Shown here: piece after piece, positions 28,301-36,298 of the stretch
Numbering within the stretch: the stretch's first letter is position 1
How the letters are laid out: the number at the start of each line of letters is the position of its first letter
From: Acidovorax sp.
Lineage (GTDB): Bacteria; Pseudomonadota; Gammaproteobacteria; Burkholderiales; Burkholderiaceae_C
NCBI GenBank assembly: GCA_031277855.1
Contig: JAITLO010000006.1
Span: 1-64,000, forward strand
Length of the DNA: 64,000 bases
Direction: 5' to 3'
Program-made: the position numbers and the translations under genes
Notes under the pieces: model-generated
Database searches by the model: none
Told to the model about the DNA's origin: nothing
The model's input: the letters and a program-made list of their open reading frames with translations, nothing else

Positions 28301-29007
28301 AGGTGCAGGCCCTCTACCAGGCGGCTCAGGTGATCCAGTTCGTGAAAAAGCCTTCGCTGCAGGAGATGGTGGCCAAACGGGTGGAGTTTCTGACCGGTTA
28401 CCAGAACGCGGCCTATGCCGCCCAGTACCAGTCCCTGGTGGACCAGGTGCATGCGGCCGAACAGGCCCTGGGCAAGAGCACGCAGCTGAGTGAGGCCGTG
28501 GCACGCTATCTGTTCAAACTGATGGCCTACAAGGACGAGTACGAGGTGGCACGTCTGCACCTGGACACCAGCTTCACCGACAAGGTGGCAGCCATGTTCG
28601 AGGGTGACTACAAGCTGGTCCACCACCTGGCCCCGCCCACCACAGCGGCCAAGGATGACAAGGGCCGCCTGGTGAAGAAGGCCTACCAGCCCTGGGTGCG
28701 TACCGCCTTTGGCGTGTTGGCCAAGCTCAAGGGCTTGCGCGGCACGGCGCTGGACCCCTTTGGCAAGACCGAGGAGCGCCGTACCGAACGCGCCCTGATT
28801 GCCGAGTACCGTGCCAGCGTGGAGGAATTGCTGGCCGGGCTGACGGCTGACAAGCTGGCGCTGGCGGTGCAGATTGCCCGCATTCCCGAAGACATTCGCG
28901 GCTATGGCCATGTCAAGGACCGCCATTTGCTGGCCGCGCGCAGCAAATGGACGCAGCTGATGCAGCAGTGGCGCACGCCGCTGGCGGCTGAGGCGCGGCA
29001 GGCCTGA
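25384..29007 (+). CDS. Fused indolepyruvate ferredoxin oxidoreductase
   Basis: This 1207-residue enzyme joins the two subunits (IorA and IorB types) that oxidatively decarboxylate aryl-pyruvates to aryl-acyl-CoA using thiamine diphosphate and ferredoxin. The N-terminal half holds the pyrimidine-binding domain (GYRGSPLGTYDQSLW), then the TPP domain (GDGTYFHSGLLAIRQ). A cysteine-rich Fe-S region follows (CEGCGDCGVASNCLS and CNKDFSCVNGFCPSF), then the gamma-type domain (GVGGTGVITIGSLLGMAAHL). The layout matches the long proteobacterial form used in aromatic amino-acid breakdown. An Lrp-type regulator is divergent upstream, and a terminator follows. Confidence 0.92.
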   Translation: MNAPLPEHIRKALDSVTLEDKYSLEHGRAFMSGVQALVRLPMLQRQRDAVAGLNTAGFVSGYRGSPLGTYDQSLWAAKKHLQDNHIVFQPGVNEELAATAVWGTQQLDLYPDSKKYDGVFGIWYGKGPGVDRCSDVFKHANMAGTAQHGGVIAIAGDDHISKSSTAAHQSDHIFKACGTPVFFPSNVQDILDMGLHAFAMSRFSGLWSGMKTIQEVVESSASVSVDPDRVNIILPEDFAMPEGGLHIRWPDVPLEQEARLMDYKWYAALAYVRANKLNYNVVQGSNDRFGLIASGKAYNDMRQALVDLGLDDDTCRQLGIRVHKVNVVWPLEASITRDFAQGLQEILVVEEKRQVIEYQLKEELYNWRPDVRPNVLGKFDEQPGDNSGGEWSMPNPSQNWLLRPKADLTPAIIAQAIAKRLKKLGVPAHIEARMEERLAVIAAREHALAEVPAATGERTPWFCSGCPHNTSTRVPEGSRAVAGIGCHYMTTWMPDRNTSTFTQMGGEGVTWVGQAPFTKESHVFANLGDGTYFHSGLLAIRQSIASGANITYKILYNDAVAMTGGQTVGERPEGHSVAQIAHSLRAEGVVKLVVVTDDPAKYQGRTHQLSANAARAKHQELLNDLPAGTEVFHRDELDRIQREFREIQGCSIIIYDQTCATEKRRRRKRGTLATPDKTVVINELVCEGCGDCGVASNCLSVEPVETEFGRKRRINQNTCNKDFSCVNGFCPSFVTVEGGQLKKPKKAQKGDLATLAAIPDPVLPVAETAWGIVVGGVGGTGVITIGSLLGMAAHLEGKGVVTQDAGGLAQKGGATWSHIQIANRPEAIYTTKVDMAKADLVIGCDPIVAANKASLAVMQTGRTFVALNNHGTPTAAFVHNPDWQFPASSCDAVLASAVGADLVGSFDAEQAAVQLLGDSIYTNPLLLGYAWQKGRVPLSRAALMRAMELNGVQVANNQAAFEWGRRCAHNLAEVQALYQAAQVIQFVKKPSLQEMVAKRVEFLTGYQNAAYAAQYQSLVDQVHAAEQALGKSTQLSEAVARYLFKLMAYKDEYEVARLHLDTSFTDKVAAMFEGDYKLVHHLAPPTTAAKDDKGRLVKKAYQPWVRTAFGVLAKLKGLRGTALDPFGKTEERRTERALIAEYRASVEELLAGLTADKLALAVQIARIPEDIRGYGHVKDRHLLAARSKWTQLMQQWRTPLAAEARQA

Positions 29008-29039
29008 GCCTGACGGCCGGAGCAGCGGTTCGCTCCTTT

Positions 29040-29076
29040 GCCCACCCGTTCGCCATCGCGAGCCGGTGGGCTTTTT
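29040..29076 (+). terminator. Terminator after iorAB
   Basis: The stem GCCCACC/GGTGGGC is followed by TTTTTCT, 33 bases past the stop codon. It isolates the yajC-secDF operon from read-through. Confidence 0.75.
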
Positions 29077-29087
29077 CTATGAAATGG

Positions 29088-29134
29088 ATAGCTGCCTGTG
29101 TAGATGGGGCCTGCGCTAGCCTGTGTTTTGGCTT
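29088..29134. repeat. TAGCTG-type intergenic repeat, degenerate copy
   Basis: ATAGCTGCC ... GCGCTAGCCTGTGTTTTGGCT resembles the other TAGCTG/GCGCTAG copies only partly. It lies in the yajC promoter region. Confidence 0.4.
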
Positions 29135-29298
29135 AAATACCTGCGGAGGCAGCCCCGGAGGCAAAAACCCGTCGCAAGCTTGGAATAGCCTCTGCGCCCG
29201 TGGGGAGGGCCGCATACAATGTCCCGTTCGCCTGGGCTGCCTGTCAGCCTGGGCAGCCATTTTTTTGATCTAGAACATTCCGAACTGGAGTCTCTTCC

Positions 29299-29637
29299 GT
29301 GTTTATTTCTTCCGCTTTCGCACAGACCGCCCCCGCAGCCGCTGCTGGCGGCGACATGATGTCCTCGCTCACCGGCATGCTGCCGCTGGTGCTGATGTTT
29401 GTGGTGCTGTACTTTGTGATGATCCGCCCCCAGATGAAGCGCCAGAAAGAACAGCGCGCCATGGTGGACGCACTGGCCAAGGGCGACGAAGTGGCAACCA
29501 GCGGCGGTCTGCTGGGCAAGATCAGCGACCTGAACGAGCAATTCCTGTTCCTGGAAGTGGCCTCTGGCGTTGTGGTGCAAGTGCAGCGCGGCGCCGTGCT
29601 GCAGGTGCTGCCCAAGGGCACCGTGACCACCAAGTAA
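29299..29637 (+). CDS. yajC: Preprotein translocase accessory subunit YajC
   Basis: YajC is a small inner-membrane partner of SecDF. The 112-residue product has one membrane helix (GMLPLVLMFVVLYFVMIRPQ, about residues 26-45) followed by MKRQKEQRAMVDALAKGDEV, the family signature. The start is the GTG at 29299; an upstream frame does not continue. The genes queA/tgt, which precede yajC in many bacteria, are absent here; iorAB and its terminator lie upstream. secD follows 78 bases later. Confidence 0.95.
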   Translation: MFISSAFAQTAPAAAAGGDMMSSLTGMLPLVLMFVVLYFVMIRPQMKRQKEQRAMVDALAKGDEVATSGGLLGKISDLNEQFLFLEVASGVVVQVQRGAVLQVLPKGTVTTK

Positions 29638-29715
29638 GCCCTTTTTTGTGAGCGGGCCGGACGGCCGTTGGCGCGCCCAGCCCTCTCACGCCCCGTGTGA
29701 GAGAAAAGCGCGATC

Positions 29716-31617
29716 ATGAACCGATACCCGGTCTGGAAGTACGCGATCATCGTGATCGCGCTACTGGTGGGAGTGGTCTACACCCTGCCGAACTTTTTTG
29801 GTGAGGCGCCTGCTGTGCAGGTGTCCTCGGGCAAGTCCACCGTCAAGGTGGACGAGTCTGTGCTGCTGCGTGCGAAAACCGCGCTGGAAGCAGCCAATCT
29901 GCCCACCAACCACCTGGCCCTGGAAGGCACCTCGGTGCGGGCCCGCTTTGAGACGCCGGACGAGCAGCTCAAGGCCAAGGACGTGCTGCAGCGCGCCCTG
30001 ATCACCGACCCCACGGACCCCGCCTACATCGTGGCGCTGAACCTGGTGTCGCGCTCGCCCGACTGGCTCACGGCCCTGGGCGCCAAGCCCATGTACCTGG
30101 GCCTGGACCTGCGCGGTGGTGTGCACTTCATGCTGCAAGTCGACATGCAGGCCGCGCTGACCAAGAAGGCCGAATCGCTGGCGGGCGATCTGCGCACCAT
30201 GCTGCGCGACAAAAACATCCGCCACGGCGGCATCAGCCGTGACGACCAGACCGTGGAAGTGCGCGCCCGTGACCAGGCCACGCTGACCGCAGCGCGCAAT
30301 CTGGTGGCCGACCAGTTCCCTGACCTGCAAACCACGGACGCCCCCGATGGCAATGGCGGCTTTGTGCTGCGCGCCACCATCAAGCCCGAAGCCCTGCGCA
30401 AGGTGCAGGAGCAGGCGCTCAAGCAGAACATGACCACGCTGCACAACCGTATCAACGAGCTGGGCGTGGCCGAGCCGGTGATCCAGCAGCAAGGCCTGGA
30501 CCGCATCGTGGTGCAGCTGCCCGGCGTGCAGGACACGGCCAAGGCCAAGGACATTCTGGGCCGCACCGCCACGCTGGAGGTGCGCATGGTGGACGAGTCC
30601 ACCGAGGCGCGCGCCGCCGAAATGGGCTCCGGCCCCGTGCCCTTTGGCGCCGAAAAATACCCGGACCGCAACGGCCAGTCGCTGATCGTCAAAAAGCAGG
30701 TGGTGCTGACCGGTGAGAACCTGACCGATGCCCAGCCCGGCTTTGACAGCCAGACCCAGGAGCCCACTGTCAACCTGACGTTGGACGCCAAGGGCGCCCG
30801 CATCTTCAAGGACGTGACCCGCGAGAGCGTGGGCAAGCGCATGGCCATCATCCTGTTCGAAAAGGGCAAGGGCGAGGTGGTGACGGCGCCGGTGATCCGC
30901 ACCGAAATTGCCGGTGGCCGCGTGCAGATTTCCGGTCGCATGAGCACAGCGGAAGCCAATGACACCGCGCTGCTGCTGCGTGCCGGCTCCCTGGCCGCGC
31001 CCATGGAAATCATCGAGGAATACACCATAGGCCCCAGCCTGGGTGCAGACAACATCAACCGCGGGATTCACTCCGTGGTCTGGGGCATGGTAGCGATTGC
31101 CGTCTTCATGTGCCTGTACTACATGGTGTTTGGTGTGATCTCCACCATTGCCTTGTCGGTCAACGTGCTGCTGCTGATGGCCGTGCTGTCCATGATGCAG
31201 GCCACGCTGACTCTGCCCGGCATTGCCGCCATGGCCTTGGCCATTGGCGTGGCCATTGACTCCAACGTGCTGATCAACGAACGCATTCGTGAAGAGCTGC
31301 GTGCCGGTGCCTCGCCGCAGGCGGCCATACAGGCCGGCTATGAAAATGCCTGGCACACCATTTTGGACTCCAACGTGACCACGCTGATTGCTGGCTTGGC
31401 CCTGCTGGCCTTTGGTACCGGCGTGGTGCGCGGCTTTGCCGTGGTGCACTGCATTGGCATCGTCACCAGCATGTTCTCGGCCGTGTTCTTCTCGCGTGGC
31501 CTGGTCAACCTCTGGTATGGCCGCCGCAAAAAGCTCAAGAGCGTGTCCATCGGCCAGGTGTGGAAGCCCGAAGGTGATGAACACCGTTCCGTGGCCGCAC
31601 GCGGCAATAGCAATTAA
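29716..31617 (+). CDS. secD: Protein translocase subunit SecD
   Basis: SecD uses the proton gradient with SecF to pull exported proteins through SecYEG. The 633-residue product has an N-terminal membrane helix (about 8-25), the large periplasmic P1 domain with YLGLDLRGGVHFMLQVDM, and a C-terminal five-helix RND-type membrane domain ending GRRKKLKSV. The length is in the normal range. The stop codon overlaps a perfect ribosome site (TAAGGAGG at 31615-31622) that serves a 24-codon ORF, not secF itself. Confidence 0.97.
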   Translation: MNRYPVWKYAIIVIALLVGVVYTLPNFFGEAPAVQVSSGKSTVKVDESVLLRAKTALEAANLPTNHLALEGTSVRARFETPDEQLKAKDVLQRALITDPTDPAYIVALNLVSRSPDWLTALGAKPMYLGLDLRGGVHFMLQVDMQAALTKKAESLAGDLRTMLRDKNIRHGGISRDDQTVEVRARDQATLTAARNLVADQFPDLQTTDAPDGNGGFVLRATIKPEALRKVQEQALKQNMTTLHNRINELGVAEPVIQQQGLDRIVVQLPGVQDTAKAKDILGRTATLEVRMVDESTEARAAEMGSGPVPFGAEKYPDRNGQSLIVKKQVVLTGENLTDAQPGFDSQTQEPTVNLTLDAKGARIFKDVTRESVGKRMAIILFEKGKGEVVTAPVIRTEIAGGRVQISGRMSTAEANDTALLLRAGSLAAPMEIIEEYTIGPSLGADNINRGIHSVVWGMVAIAVFMCLYYMVFGVISTIALSVNVLLLMAVLSMMQATLTLPGIAAMALAIGVAIDSNVLINERIREELRAGASPQAAIQAGYENAWHTILDSNVTTLIAGLALLAFGTGVVRGFAVVHCIGIVTSMFSAVFFSRGLVNLWYGRRKKLKSVSIGQVWKPEGDEHRSVAARGNSN

Positions 31618-31628
31618 GGAGGCGGACT

Positions 31629-31703
31629 ATGGAATTTTTAGTTCCGGCATCACATGCGCTGTGCGCATATGAGCCTGCTCTGAAAATTCCAAGTCAAAGG
31701 TAA
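31629..31703 (+). CDS. 24-residue leader ORF between secD and secF
   Basis: An ATG at 31629 lies 6 bases after AAGGAGG, the best ribosome site in this operon. The 24-residue peptide starts MEFLVPASHALC and ends IPSQR at a TAA (31701-31703) only 5 bases ahead of the secF ATG. Its first codons copy the secF start (ATGGAATTTTT in both). The arrangement suggests translational coupling to secF or control of it. Whether the peptide itself matters is unknown; a chance duplication of the secF start is the alternative. Confidence 0.5.
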   Translation: MEFLVPASHALCAYEPALKIPSQR

Positions 31704-31718
31704 AAATCATGGAATTTT
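31630..31718 (+). promoter_or_regulatory. Mutually exclusive hairpins controlling the secF start (candidate attenuator)
   Basis: AAAATTCCA at 31683-31691 is the exact complement of TGGAATTTT, which occurs both at 31630-31638 (start of the leader ORF) and at 31710-31718 (over the secF start codon). It can therefore pair upstream, leaving secF open, or downstream, burying the secF AUG with its AAAGG site in the loop. The upstream pairing extends to 11 pairs with one G-U, and its loop holds another stem, ATGCGC/GCGCAT. Ribosome position on the leader ORF would choose between the two. Confidence 0.5.
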
Positions 31719-32662
31719 TCCGCATCAAAAAAGACATCCCGTTTATGAAGTACGCGTTGATCCTCAACGCGGTGTCCTTCATTACCTTCGCCCTGGCGGT
31801 GTTCTTTCTGTTCTCGCGTGGCCTGCACCTGTCGGTGGAATTCACCGGCGGCACGGTCATGGAAGTGGCCTACAGCCAGCCAGCCGATATCGGCAAGGTG
31901 CGCGACAAGGTCTCCAGCCTGGGCTACCAGGATGTGACGGTGCAGAACTTTGGCACCTCGCGCGACGTGATGATTCGCCTGCCGGTGCAAAAAGGTGTGA
32001 CCTCGGCCCAGCAAAGCGAGCAGGTGCTGACGGCGCTGAAGGCAGAAGACCCCGAAGTCACGCTGCGCCGCACCGAATTCGTCGGCCCGCAGGTGGGCGA
32101 GGAGTTGGTGCACGGCGGCCTGATGGCCCTGGGCATGGTGGTGCTGGGCATTGTGATCTACCTGGCCTTCCGCTTCGAGTGGAAGTTCGGCGTGGCCGCA
32201 GTGATCGCCAACCTGCACGACGTGATCATCATCCTGGGCTTTTTCGCCTTCTTCCAGTGGGAGTTCTCGCTGTCGGTGCTGGCCGGCGTGCTGGCCGTGC
32301 TGGGCTACTCGGTCAACGAGTCCGTGGTGATTTTTGACCGAATCCGCGAGGCCTTCCGCAAGTTCCGCAAGCTGTCCACCTCCGAGGTGATCGACCACGC
32401 CATCACCTCGACCATGAGCCGTACCATCATCACCCACGCTTCGACCGAAGCCATGGTGCTGTCCATGTTCTTCTTTGGCGGTCCCAGCCTGCATTACTTT
32501 GCACTGGCGCTGACCATTGGCATTTTGTTCGGCATCTATTCTTCGGTGTTTGTGGCCGCAGCCATTGCCATGTGGTTGGGGGTGAAGCGTGAGGATCTGG
32601 TCAAGGTGCCAGTCAAACGTGAAGGTGATGCCAACGACCCCAACTCGGGTGCGGTGGTTTGA
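31709..32662 (+). CDS. secF: Protein translocase subunit SecF
   Basis: SecF is the second half of the SecDF proton-driven motor. The 317-residue product starts MEFFRIKKDIPFMKYALI, has the periplasmic P4 domain containing LHLSVEFTGGTVMEV, and the RND membrane domain with VLGYSVNESVVIFDRIREAF, a conserved SecF motif. The ribosome site is AAAGG at 31696-31700, inside the end of the leader ORF. A repeat copy begins 9 bases after the stop, then a terminator. Confidence 0.97.
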   Translation: MEFFRIKKDIPFMKYALILNAVSFITFALAVFFLFSRGLHLSVEFTGGTVMEVAYSQPADIGKVRDKVSSLGYQDVTVQNFGTSRDVMIRLPVQKGVTSAQQSEQVLTALKAEDPEVTLRRTEFVGPQVGEELVHGGLMALGMVVLGIVIYLAFRFEWKFGVAAVIANLHDVIIILGFFAFFQWEFSLSVLAGVLAVLGYSVNESVVIFDRIREAFRKFRKLSTSEVIDHAITSTMSRTIITHASTEAMVLSMFFFGGPSLHYFALALTIGILFGIYSSVFVAAAIAMWLGVKREDLVKVPVKREGDANDPNSGAVV

Positions 32663-32671
32663 GATTTAGCA

Positions 32672-32755
32672 CCCCCTGAGCCGCTACGCGGCTTCCCCCT
32701 CTCTCGCTACGCGGGAGGGGGACGGCACCAGCGCTGCGGGGCGGCCCTTGCGCGG
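32672..32755 (+). repeat. Post-stop C/G-rich repeat, copy 6 (after secF, long subtype)
   Basis: CCCCCTGAGCCGC begins 9 bases after the secF stop and runs to GGGGCGGCCCTTGCGCGG. It has the extra CGGGAGGGGGACGGCACCAG segment found also in the recA copy (61991-62075). It is the only plus-strand copy and lies after the only plus-strand gene of the set. Confidence 0.8.
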
Positions 32756-32810
32756 TGCCCTGGCCTTTTGGCCACGCCAGTTTTTAAGGCTGTGTGTCTT
32801 TACTGATTGC

Positions 32811-32842
32811 AAAAAAGCAGCTTCGGCTGCTTTTTGTTTTTT
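32811..32842 (+). terminator. Terminator of the secDF operon
   Basis: AAAGCAGC TTCG GCTGCTTT with a stable UUCG tetraloop, followed by TTGTTTTTTC. Confidence 0.88.
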
Positions 32843-32891
32843 CGGTGGTTTTGCACGCATGCTTTGCAACTGGCGCAGCCCAGGTCAGGGA

Positions 32892-32961
32892 CAGCGAGCA
32901 AGGGCCGCCCCGCAGCGAGGCTGTCGTCCCCTTGGGGGAAGACGCGAAGCGGCTCAGGGGG
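32892..32961 (-). repeat. Post-stop C/G-rich repeat, copy 4 (after dprA)
   Basis: On the minus strand CCCCCTGAGCCGC begins immediately after the dprA TAA, followed by CCCCCAAGGGGACGACAGCC and GGGCGGCCCTTGCTCGCTGT. Confidence 0.8.
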
Positions 32962-34155
32962 TTAACTTCTCACCAAGCGTTGAAATAAGCCGCCGGGCAG
33001 GCGGGCCACCTGGCCGTCGAGCTCCTGCTCCAGCAGCCAGGCCTGTAGTGCAGCGGTGTCCCAGCCGGTGAGGGCCTGGAGCTGGTCCAGGCCCATGGGG
33101 TCGAAGCCCAGTGCGGTCAGCAGGGGGTGTTCGGCAGTGGCGGCCGTGGGTGTGGCCGCTGTCTGGGTGGGTACCGATGCCGATGCCGATGCCGCAGCAT
33201 TGGGCCAGGGCAGCAACTCGTCCAGCATGTCTTGCACGGTCTCCACCAATTTGGCACCCTGGCGCAGCAGGGCATGGCAGCCTTTGGATTGGGGCGCGTG
33301 GATGGAGCCGGGTATGGCAAACACCTCGCGGCCCTGTTCGGCGGCCATCCGGGCGGTGATCAGCGAGCCCGAGGCCAGGGCGGCTTCCACCACCAGGGTG
33401 CCGGCAGACAGACCGGAAATCAACCGGTTGCGTTTGGGAAAGTTGGGGGCCAGCGGTGGCGTGCCCAGCGGGTATTCGCTGAGCAGCAGGCCGTGGGCTG
33501 CTATCTGTTGGGCCAGGGCTGTATGGCGGCGGGGGTAGATCACATCCAGGCCCGTGCCCAGCACGGCCACGGTGCAGGCCTGGTCGGAGCGGGGCGCTTG
33601 CAGCGCCCCCTGGTGGGCGGCGGCATCAATGCCCAGGGCCATGCCTGACACCACACACCAGCCCTGCGATGCCAGGGCCTGGCCGAACTGGTGGGCATTG
33701 GCGTCACCTTGCGGCGTGGGGTTGCGGGAGCCGACGATGGCTAGCGCGCGGCGGTGGTCCACCAAAGGGGTGGGCTGCTCCAGCCAGCGGCTGGGGCCGG
33801 CGACATACAGCATCAGTGGCGGGTCTTCGGTCTGCAGTAGCGCGGGCGGATAGCGCGGATCGCCCAGGGTGACCAGGGCATGGGCCATGCCTTGGTCGCG
33901 GGCTTGCAGCCAGGCCTGGGTGCGGTACAAGACCTTGTCCCGATCGGGAGGGAGGCTGCTCAGGGCGGTGGCCTGTGCGGAGCTGGCGCAGTCTTGCAGC
34001 GCGCTGTGGGTTTGCGCCAGCACGGCCTGGGGTGAGCCAAAGCGGGTCAGCAGGCGGCGGGCTGTGCTGTTGCCCACGCCCGGTGTCAGGGCCAGGCGCA
34101 GCCAGGCCGCCAGCTCGGCGGCGGAAAGGTGTAAATCGCTCGATGTGCTGCTCAT
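32962..34155 (-). CDS. dprA: DNA-processing protein DprA (Smf)
   Basis: DprA loads RecA on incoming single-stranded DNA during natural transformation. The 397-residue product has an N-terminal helix-hairpin-like region (LRLALTPGVGNSTARRLLTR), the central Rossmann fold with ALAIVGSRNPTPQGDA and SGMALGIDAAAHQGAL, GTGLDVIYPRRHTAL, and a C-terminal winged-helix domain (MGLDQLQALTGWDTAALQAW). Its ATG overlaps the stop of the upstream gene by 4 bases, so the two are co-translated. The presence of dprA together with a type IV pilin gene in this window is compatible with competence. Confidence 0.95.
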   Translation of the reverse strand: MSSTSSDLHLSAAELAAWLRLALTPGVGNSTARRLLTRFGSPQAVLAQTHSALQDCASSAQATALSSLPPDRDKVLYRTQAWLQARDQGMAHALVTLGDPRYPPALLQTEDPPLMLYVAGPSRWLEQPTPLVDHRRALAIVGSRNPTPQGDANAHQFGQALASQGWCVVSGMALGIDAAAHQGALQAPRSDQACTVAVLGTGLDVIYPRRHTALAQQIAAHGLLLSEYPLGTPPLAPNFPKRNRLISGLSAGTLVVEAALASGSLITARMAAEQGREVFAIPGSIHAPQSKGCHALLRQGAKLVETVQDMLDELLPWPNAAASASASVPTQTAATPTAATAEHPLLTALGFDPMGLDQLQALTGWDTAALQAWLLEQELDGQVARLPGGLFQRLVRS

Positions 34156-35030
34156 TGCGGTGTGACCAGTTTGTCGCCTACTTGCACGCCATAGCGCCCG
34201 TTCATGAGCAGCACATAGGCCACGCGTTCAAACGCCAGAAACACCAGGGCTGCGCCGTTGTCTTCGTCCGGTAGCTGGATTTCCGGGGCGCGCAGGTGCC
34301 GGCCCGGAGCCAGCACGGCCAGCACATGGCCGGCTTCCACGCTATCGCGCCGGCCTTTGTTGATGGCCACGATCTGCTGCGGTGCGCCGTAGCGCAGCGC
34401 GGTGCTGGTGTAGAGCTTGAGCACCCGTGCTTCCAGCGCAAAACCGGGTGCATGCGGGCTGAGGCTGTGCAAGCTGTGGGCGGGCTCGGGCAGCAGCCGG
34501 TCGCCTATGCGGATTTCTTCCTTGCTGCGCAGCAGCTCCAGCGTGGCAGGCAGATAAGGTGCGCCAGGGCTTTGTGCGGCGTTGGGCTGCTCGGTACGCA
34601 ACAGAGCTGCCGTGCCCAATTCCTGGGCCTCATAGCCCAGCAGCTCGCCGCTGACAGGGTCTTGCAGTGGCACAGCATCACGGAAGATGCGGAACTGCAC
34701 CGCTGCAGTGGCTGTACGCAGCGGGCTGTGGGCATCGCCAAGGGCATAGATGCGATCGCCCTGGGCCATCAGCACACGCTCGTCCGAGGCCGCGACCAGG
34801 CGGGGAGCAGCCTGCAACTGCGCGGGCGACACCAGCAGGGGCTGGGCCAGAAAAGCGGCGAGCAGCTGAGGGGGGAGAGTAGCCCAGGCCTGTTGGGGCA
34901 GGGGCTCGGCACGGCTGCGGGGCGACAGCTGCAGGGGTTCGCCCTCTGCGTGGGCCGTGGTGGCCAGACAGGCCAGCAGCGTACCCGTGAGCAAGCGGCT
35001 GCGTGCAGCGGCAACAGCGGTGGTGGTCAT
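34152..35030 (-). CDS. Periplasmic protein of the dprA-linked LysM family, lacking LysM
   Basis: The 292-residue product has a signal peptide ([20 protein letters not shown], cleavage after HA near residue 28) and then a core beginning [20 protein letters not shown]. In the related betaproteobacterial genes that sit upstream of dprA, that core (VRLSPRVR...; ARIVA..EGRVLLGRGD) follows an N-terminal LysM murein-binding domain; no LysM motif is visible here. It ends [14 protein letters not shown], as in the family. It overlaps dprA by ATGA and diverges from def. The start ATG at 35028-35030 places the signal peptide correctly. Confidence 0.7.
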   Translation of the reverse strand: MTTTAVAAARSRLLTGTLLACLATTAHAEGEPLQLSPRSRAEPLPQQAWATLPPQLLAAFLAQPLLVSPAQLQAAPRLVAASDERVLMAQGDRIYALGDAHSPLRTATAAVQFRIFRDAVPLQDPVSGELLGYEAQELGTAALLRTEQPNAAQSPGAPYLPATLELLRSKEEIRIGDRLLPEPAHSLHSLSPHAPGFALEARVLKLYTSTALRYGAPQQIVAINKGRRDSVEAGHVLAVLAPGRHLRAPEIQLPDEDNGAALVFLAFERVAYVLLMNGRYGVQVGDKLVTPQ

Positions 35031-35198
35031 GCAAAGCCCTCTGGGGGAGATGGCGCAGACCGCAGGAAGCGGCCCGCTGCACGGAGCAGACTTCATTCTG
35101 CTGGCATGCCCATGCAGCAACAAGATGTATCGGGTGCCGTGCAGCCGACGGAGGGGAAAAAGAGGACAATGAAGCGGTTCATCCCCGCGTCTAACCCT

Positions 35199-35711
35199 AT
35201 GTCTATTCTCAATATTCTCTGCTATCCCGACTCGCGCCTGCACAAGGTGGCCCAACCTGTTGCACAGGTGGACGACCGCATCCGCCAGCAAGTAGCGGAC
35301 ATGTTTGAGACCATGTATGACGCCAATGGCATCGGCCTGGCAGCCACGCAAGTGGACTTTCACCAGCGCCTGATCGTGATTGACGTCTCGCAGGACAGGG
35401 ACCAGCCCATGGTGCTCATCAATCCCGAAATTTTGTGGGCTAGCGAGGAGAAACAACTGGGCGAGGAAGGCTGTCTGTCCGTCCCCGGTATTTACGATGG
35501 GGTGGAACGCTCCGTCGCTGTGAAAGTGCAGGCGCTGGACGAGCACGGCCACAGCCGTGTGATCGAAGCAGAGGGCTTGCTGGCCATCTGCATCCAGCAC
35601 GAGATGGACCATTTGATGGGCAAGGTCTTCGTCGAATATCTTTCTCCACTCAAGCGCAACCGCATCAAGACCAAAATGGTCAAGCTGCAGCGCGAGGCAG
35701 AACGCATATGA
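35199..35711 (+). CDS. def: Peptide deformylase
   Basis: Def removes the formyl group from nascent proteins. All three family motifs are present: GIGLAATQ (motif 1), EEGCLSVPG with the metal-binding Cys (motif 2) and [10 protein letters not shown] with the two metal histidines and catalytic Glu (motif 3). The 170-residue length is normal. I start at the ATG 35199 ([16 protein letters not shown]), the family N terminus; an in-frame ATG at 35169 has a better-looking GAGGAC site. It forms a block with bamE and fmt; fmt makes the formyl group that Def removes. Confidence 0.95.
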   Translation: MSILNILCYPDSRLHKVAQPVAQVDDRIRQQVADMFETMYDANGIGLAATQVDFHQRLIVIDVSQDRDQPMVLINPEILWASEEKQLGEEGCLSVPGIYDGVERSVAVKVQALDEHGHSRVIEAEGLLAICIQHEMDHLMGKVFVEYLSPLKRNRIKTKMVKLQREAERI

Positions 35712-36217
35712 CGTCCCTCTCCATACACCGCTATTCCACCACCCGCTGGGCCATGGCCCTGGTCTGTGTTGCAGCCCTGGCGGGCTGTGCCGTGCCCGAG
35801 TGGCAAAAGCCGGGCACGCCGGCCAGCCAAATCCAGCAAGACATGGGAGCGCCCCAGGTGCGTAGCACCTTGCCCGAGGGTGGCGAGCGCTGGGTCTACA
35901 GCCGCCAACCCATGGGGCAACAGGTCTATCACTTTGATTTTGATAGCAACAAGCGCTTGCTGAGTGTGCGCCAGGTGCTGGAAGCTTCTGAATTCAACCG
36001 GTTGCGTCCGGGCGTGGACACCCGTGACAGCGTCTACCAAATCTTTGGCAAGCCCGCGCTGGTGGAGCGTGTGGCCAGCTTCAAAGGCGATATCTGGACC
36101 TACCGCATCTATGAAAATGGAAGCAACAGGCAGGCCCATGTTTTTTTGGATCCGCAGTACGTGGTGCAGCGGATCATGTTCACCGATGAGCGATACCGTG
36201 ATGACGACCGCTTCTAA
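35708..36217 (+). CDS. BamE/SmpA-type outer-membrane assembly lipoprotein
   Basis: The 169-residue lipoprotein has a signal peptide with lipobox LAGCAVP (Cys at about residue 27) and two copies of the SmpA/BamE-like pattern: a [20 protein letters not shown] segment and [20 protein letters not shown], the latter followed by [10 protein letters not shown]. BamE binds BamD in the beta-barrel assembly machine. This protein is longer than classic BamE (about 110 residues) and may be a separate SmpA/OmlA-domain paralogue. It overlaps the def stop by ATGA. A terminator separates it from fmt. Confidence 0.8.
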   Translation: MTSLSIHRYSTTRWAMALVCVAALAGCAVPEWQKPGTPASQIQQDMGAPQVRSTLPEGGERWVYSRQPMGQQVYHFDFDSNKRLLSVRQVLEASEFNRLRPGVDTRDSVYQIFGKPALVERVASFKGDIWTYRIYENGSNRQAHVFLDPQYVVQRIMFTDERYRDDDRF

Positions 36218-36245
36218 GGTCGGTCGCCATTTCCCCGCTGCCTGA

Positions 36246-36284
36246 GTTCGGCCCAGGGCCTGTAGCCCTTGGCCGGACTTTTTT
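36246..36284 (+). terminator. Terminator between bamE-like gene and fmt
   Basis: GTTCGGCCCAGGG pairs with CCCTTGGCCGGAC (one mismatch, one G-U), followed by TTTTTT. It lies 15 bases ahead of the fmt start, so fmt expression from def would need read-through. Confidence 0.7.
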
Positions 36285-36298
36285 GCGTTAGAGAGTGC

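Noticed and set aside
25267-28926. Minus-strand ORF of 1219 residues opposite iorAB
   Set aside because: It is the antisense shadow of the 1207-residue iorAB frame, with the composition of a complement and no motif.
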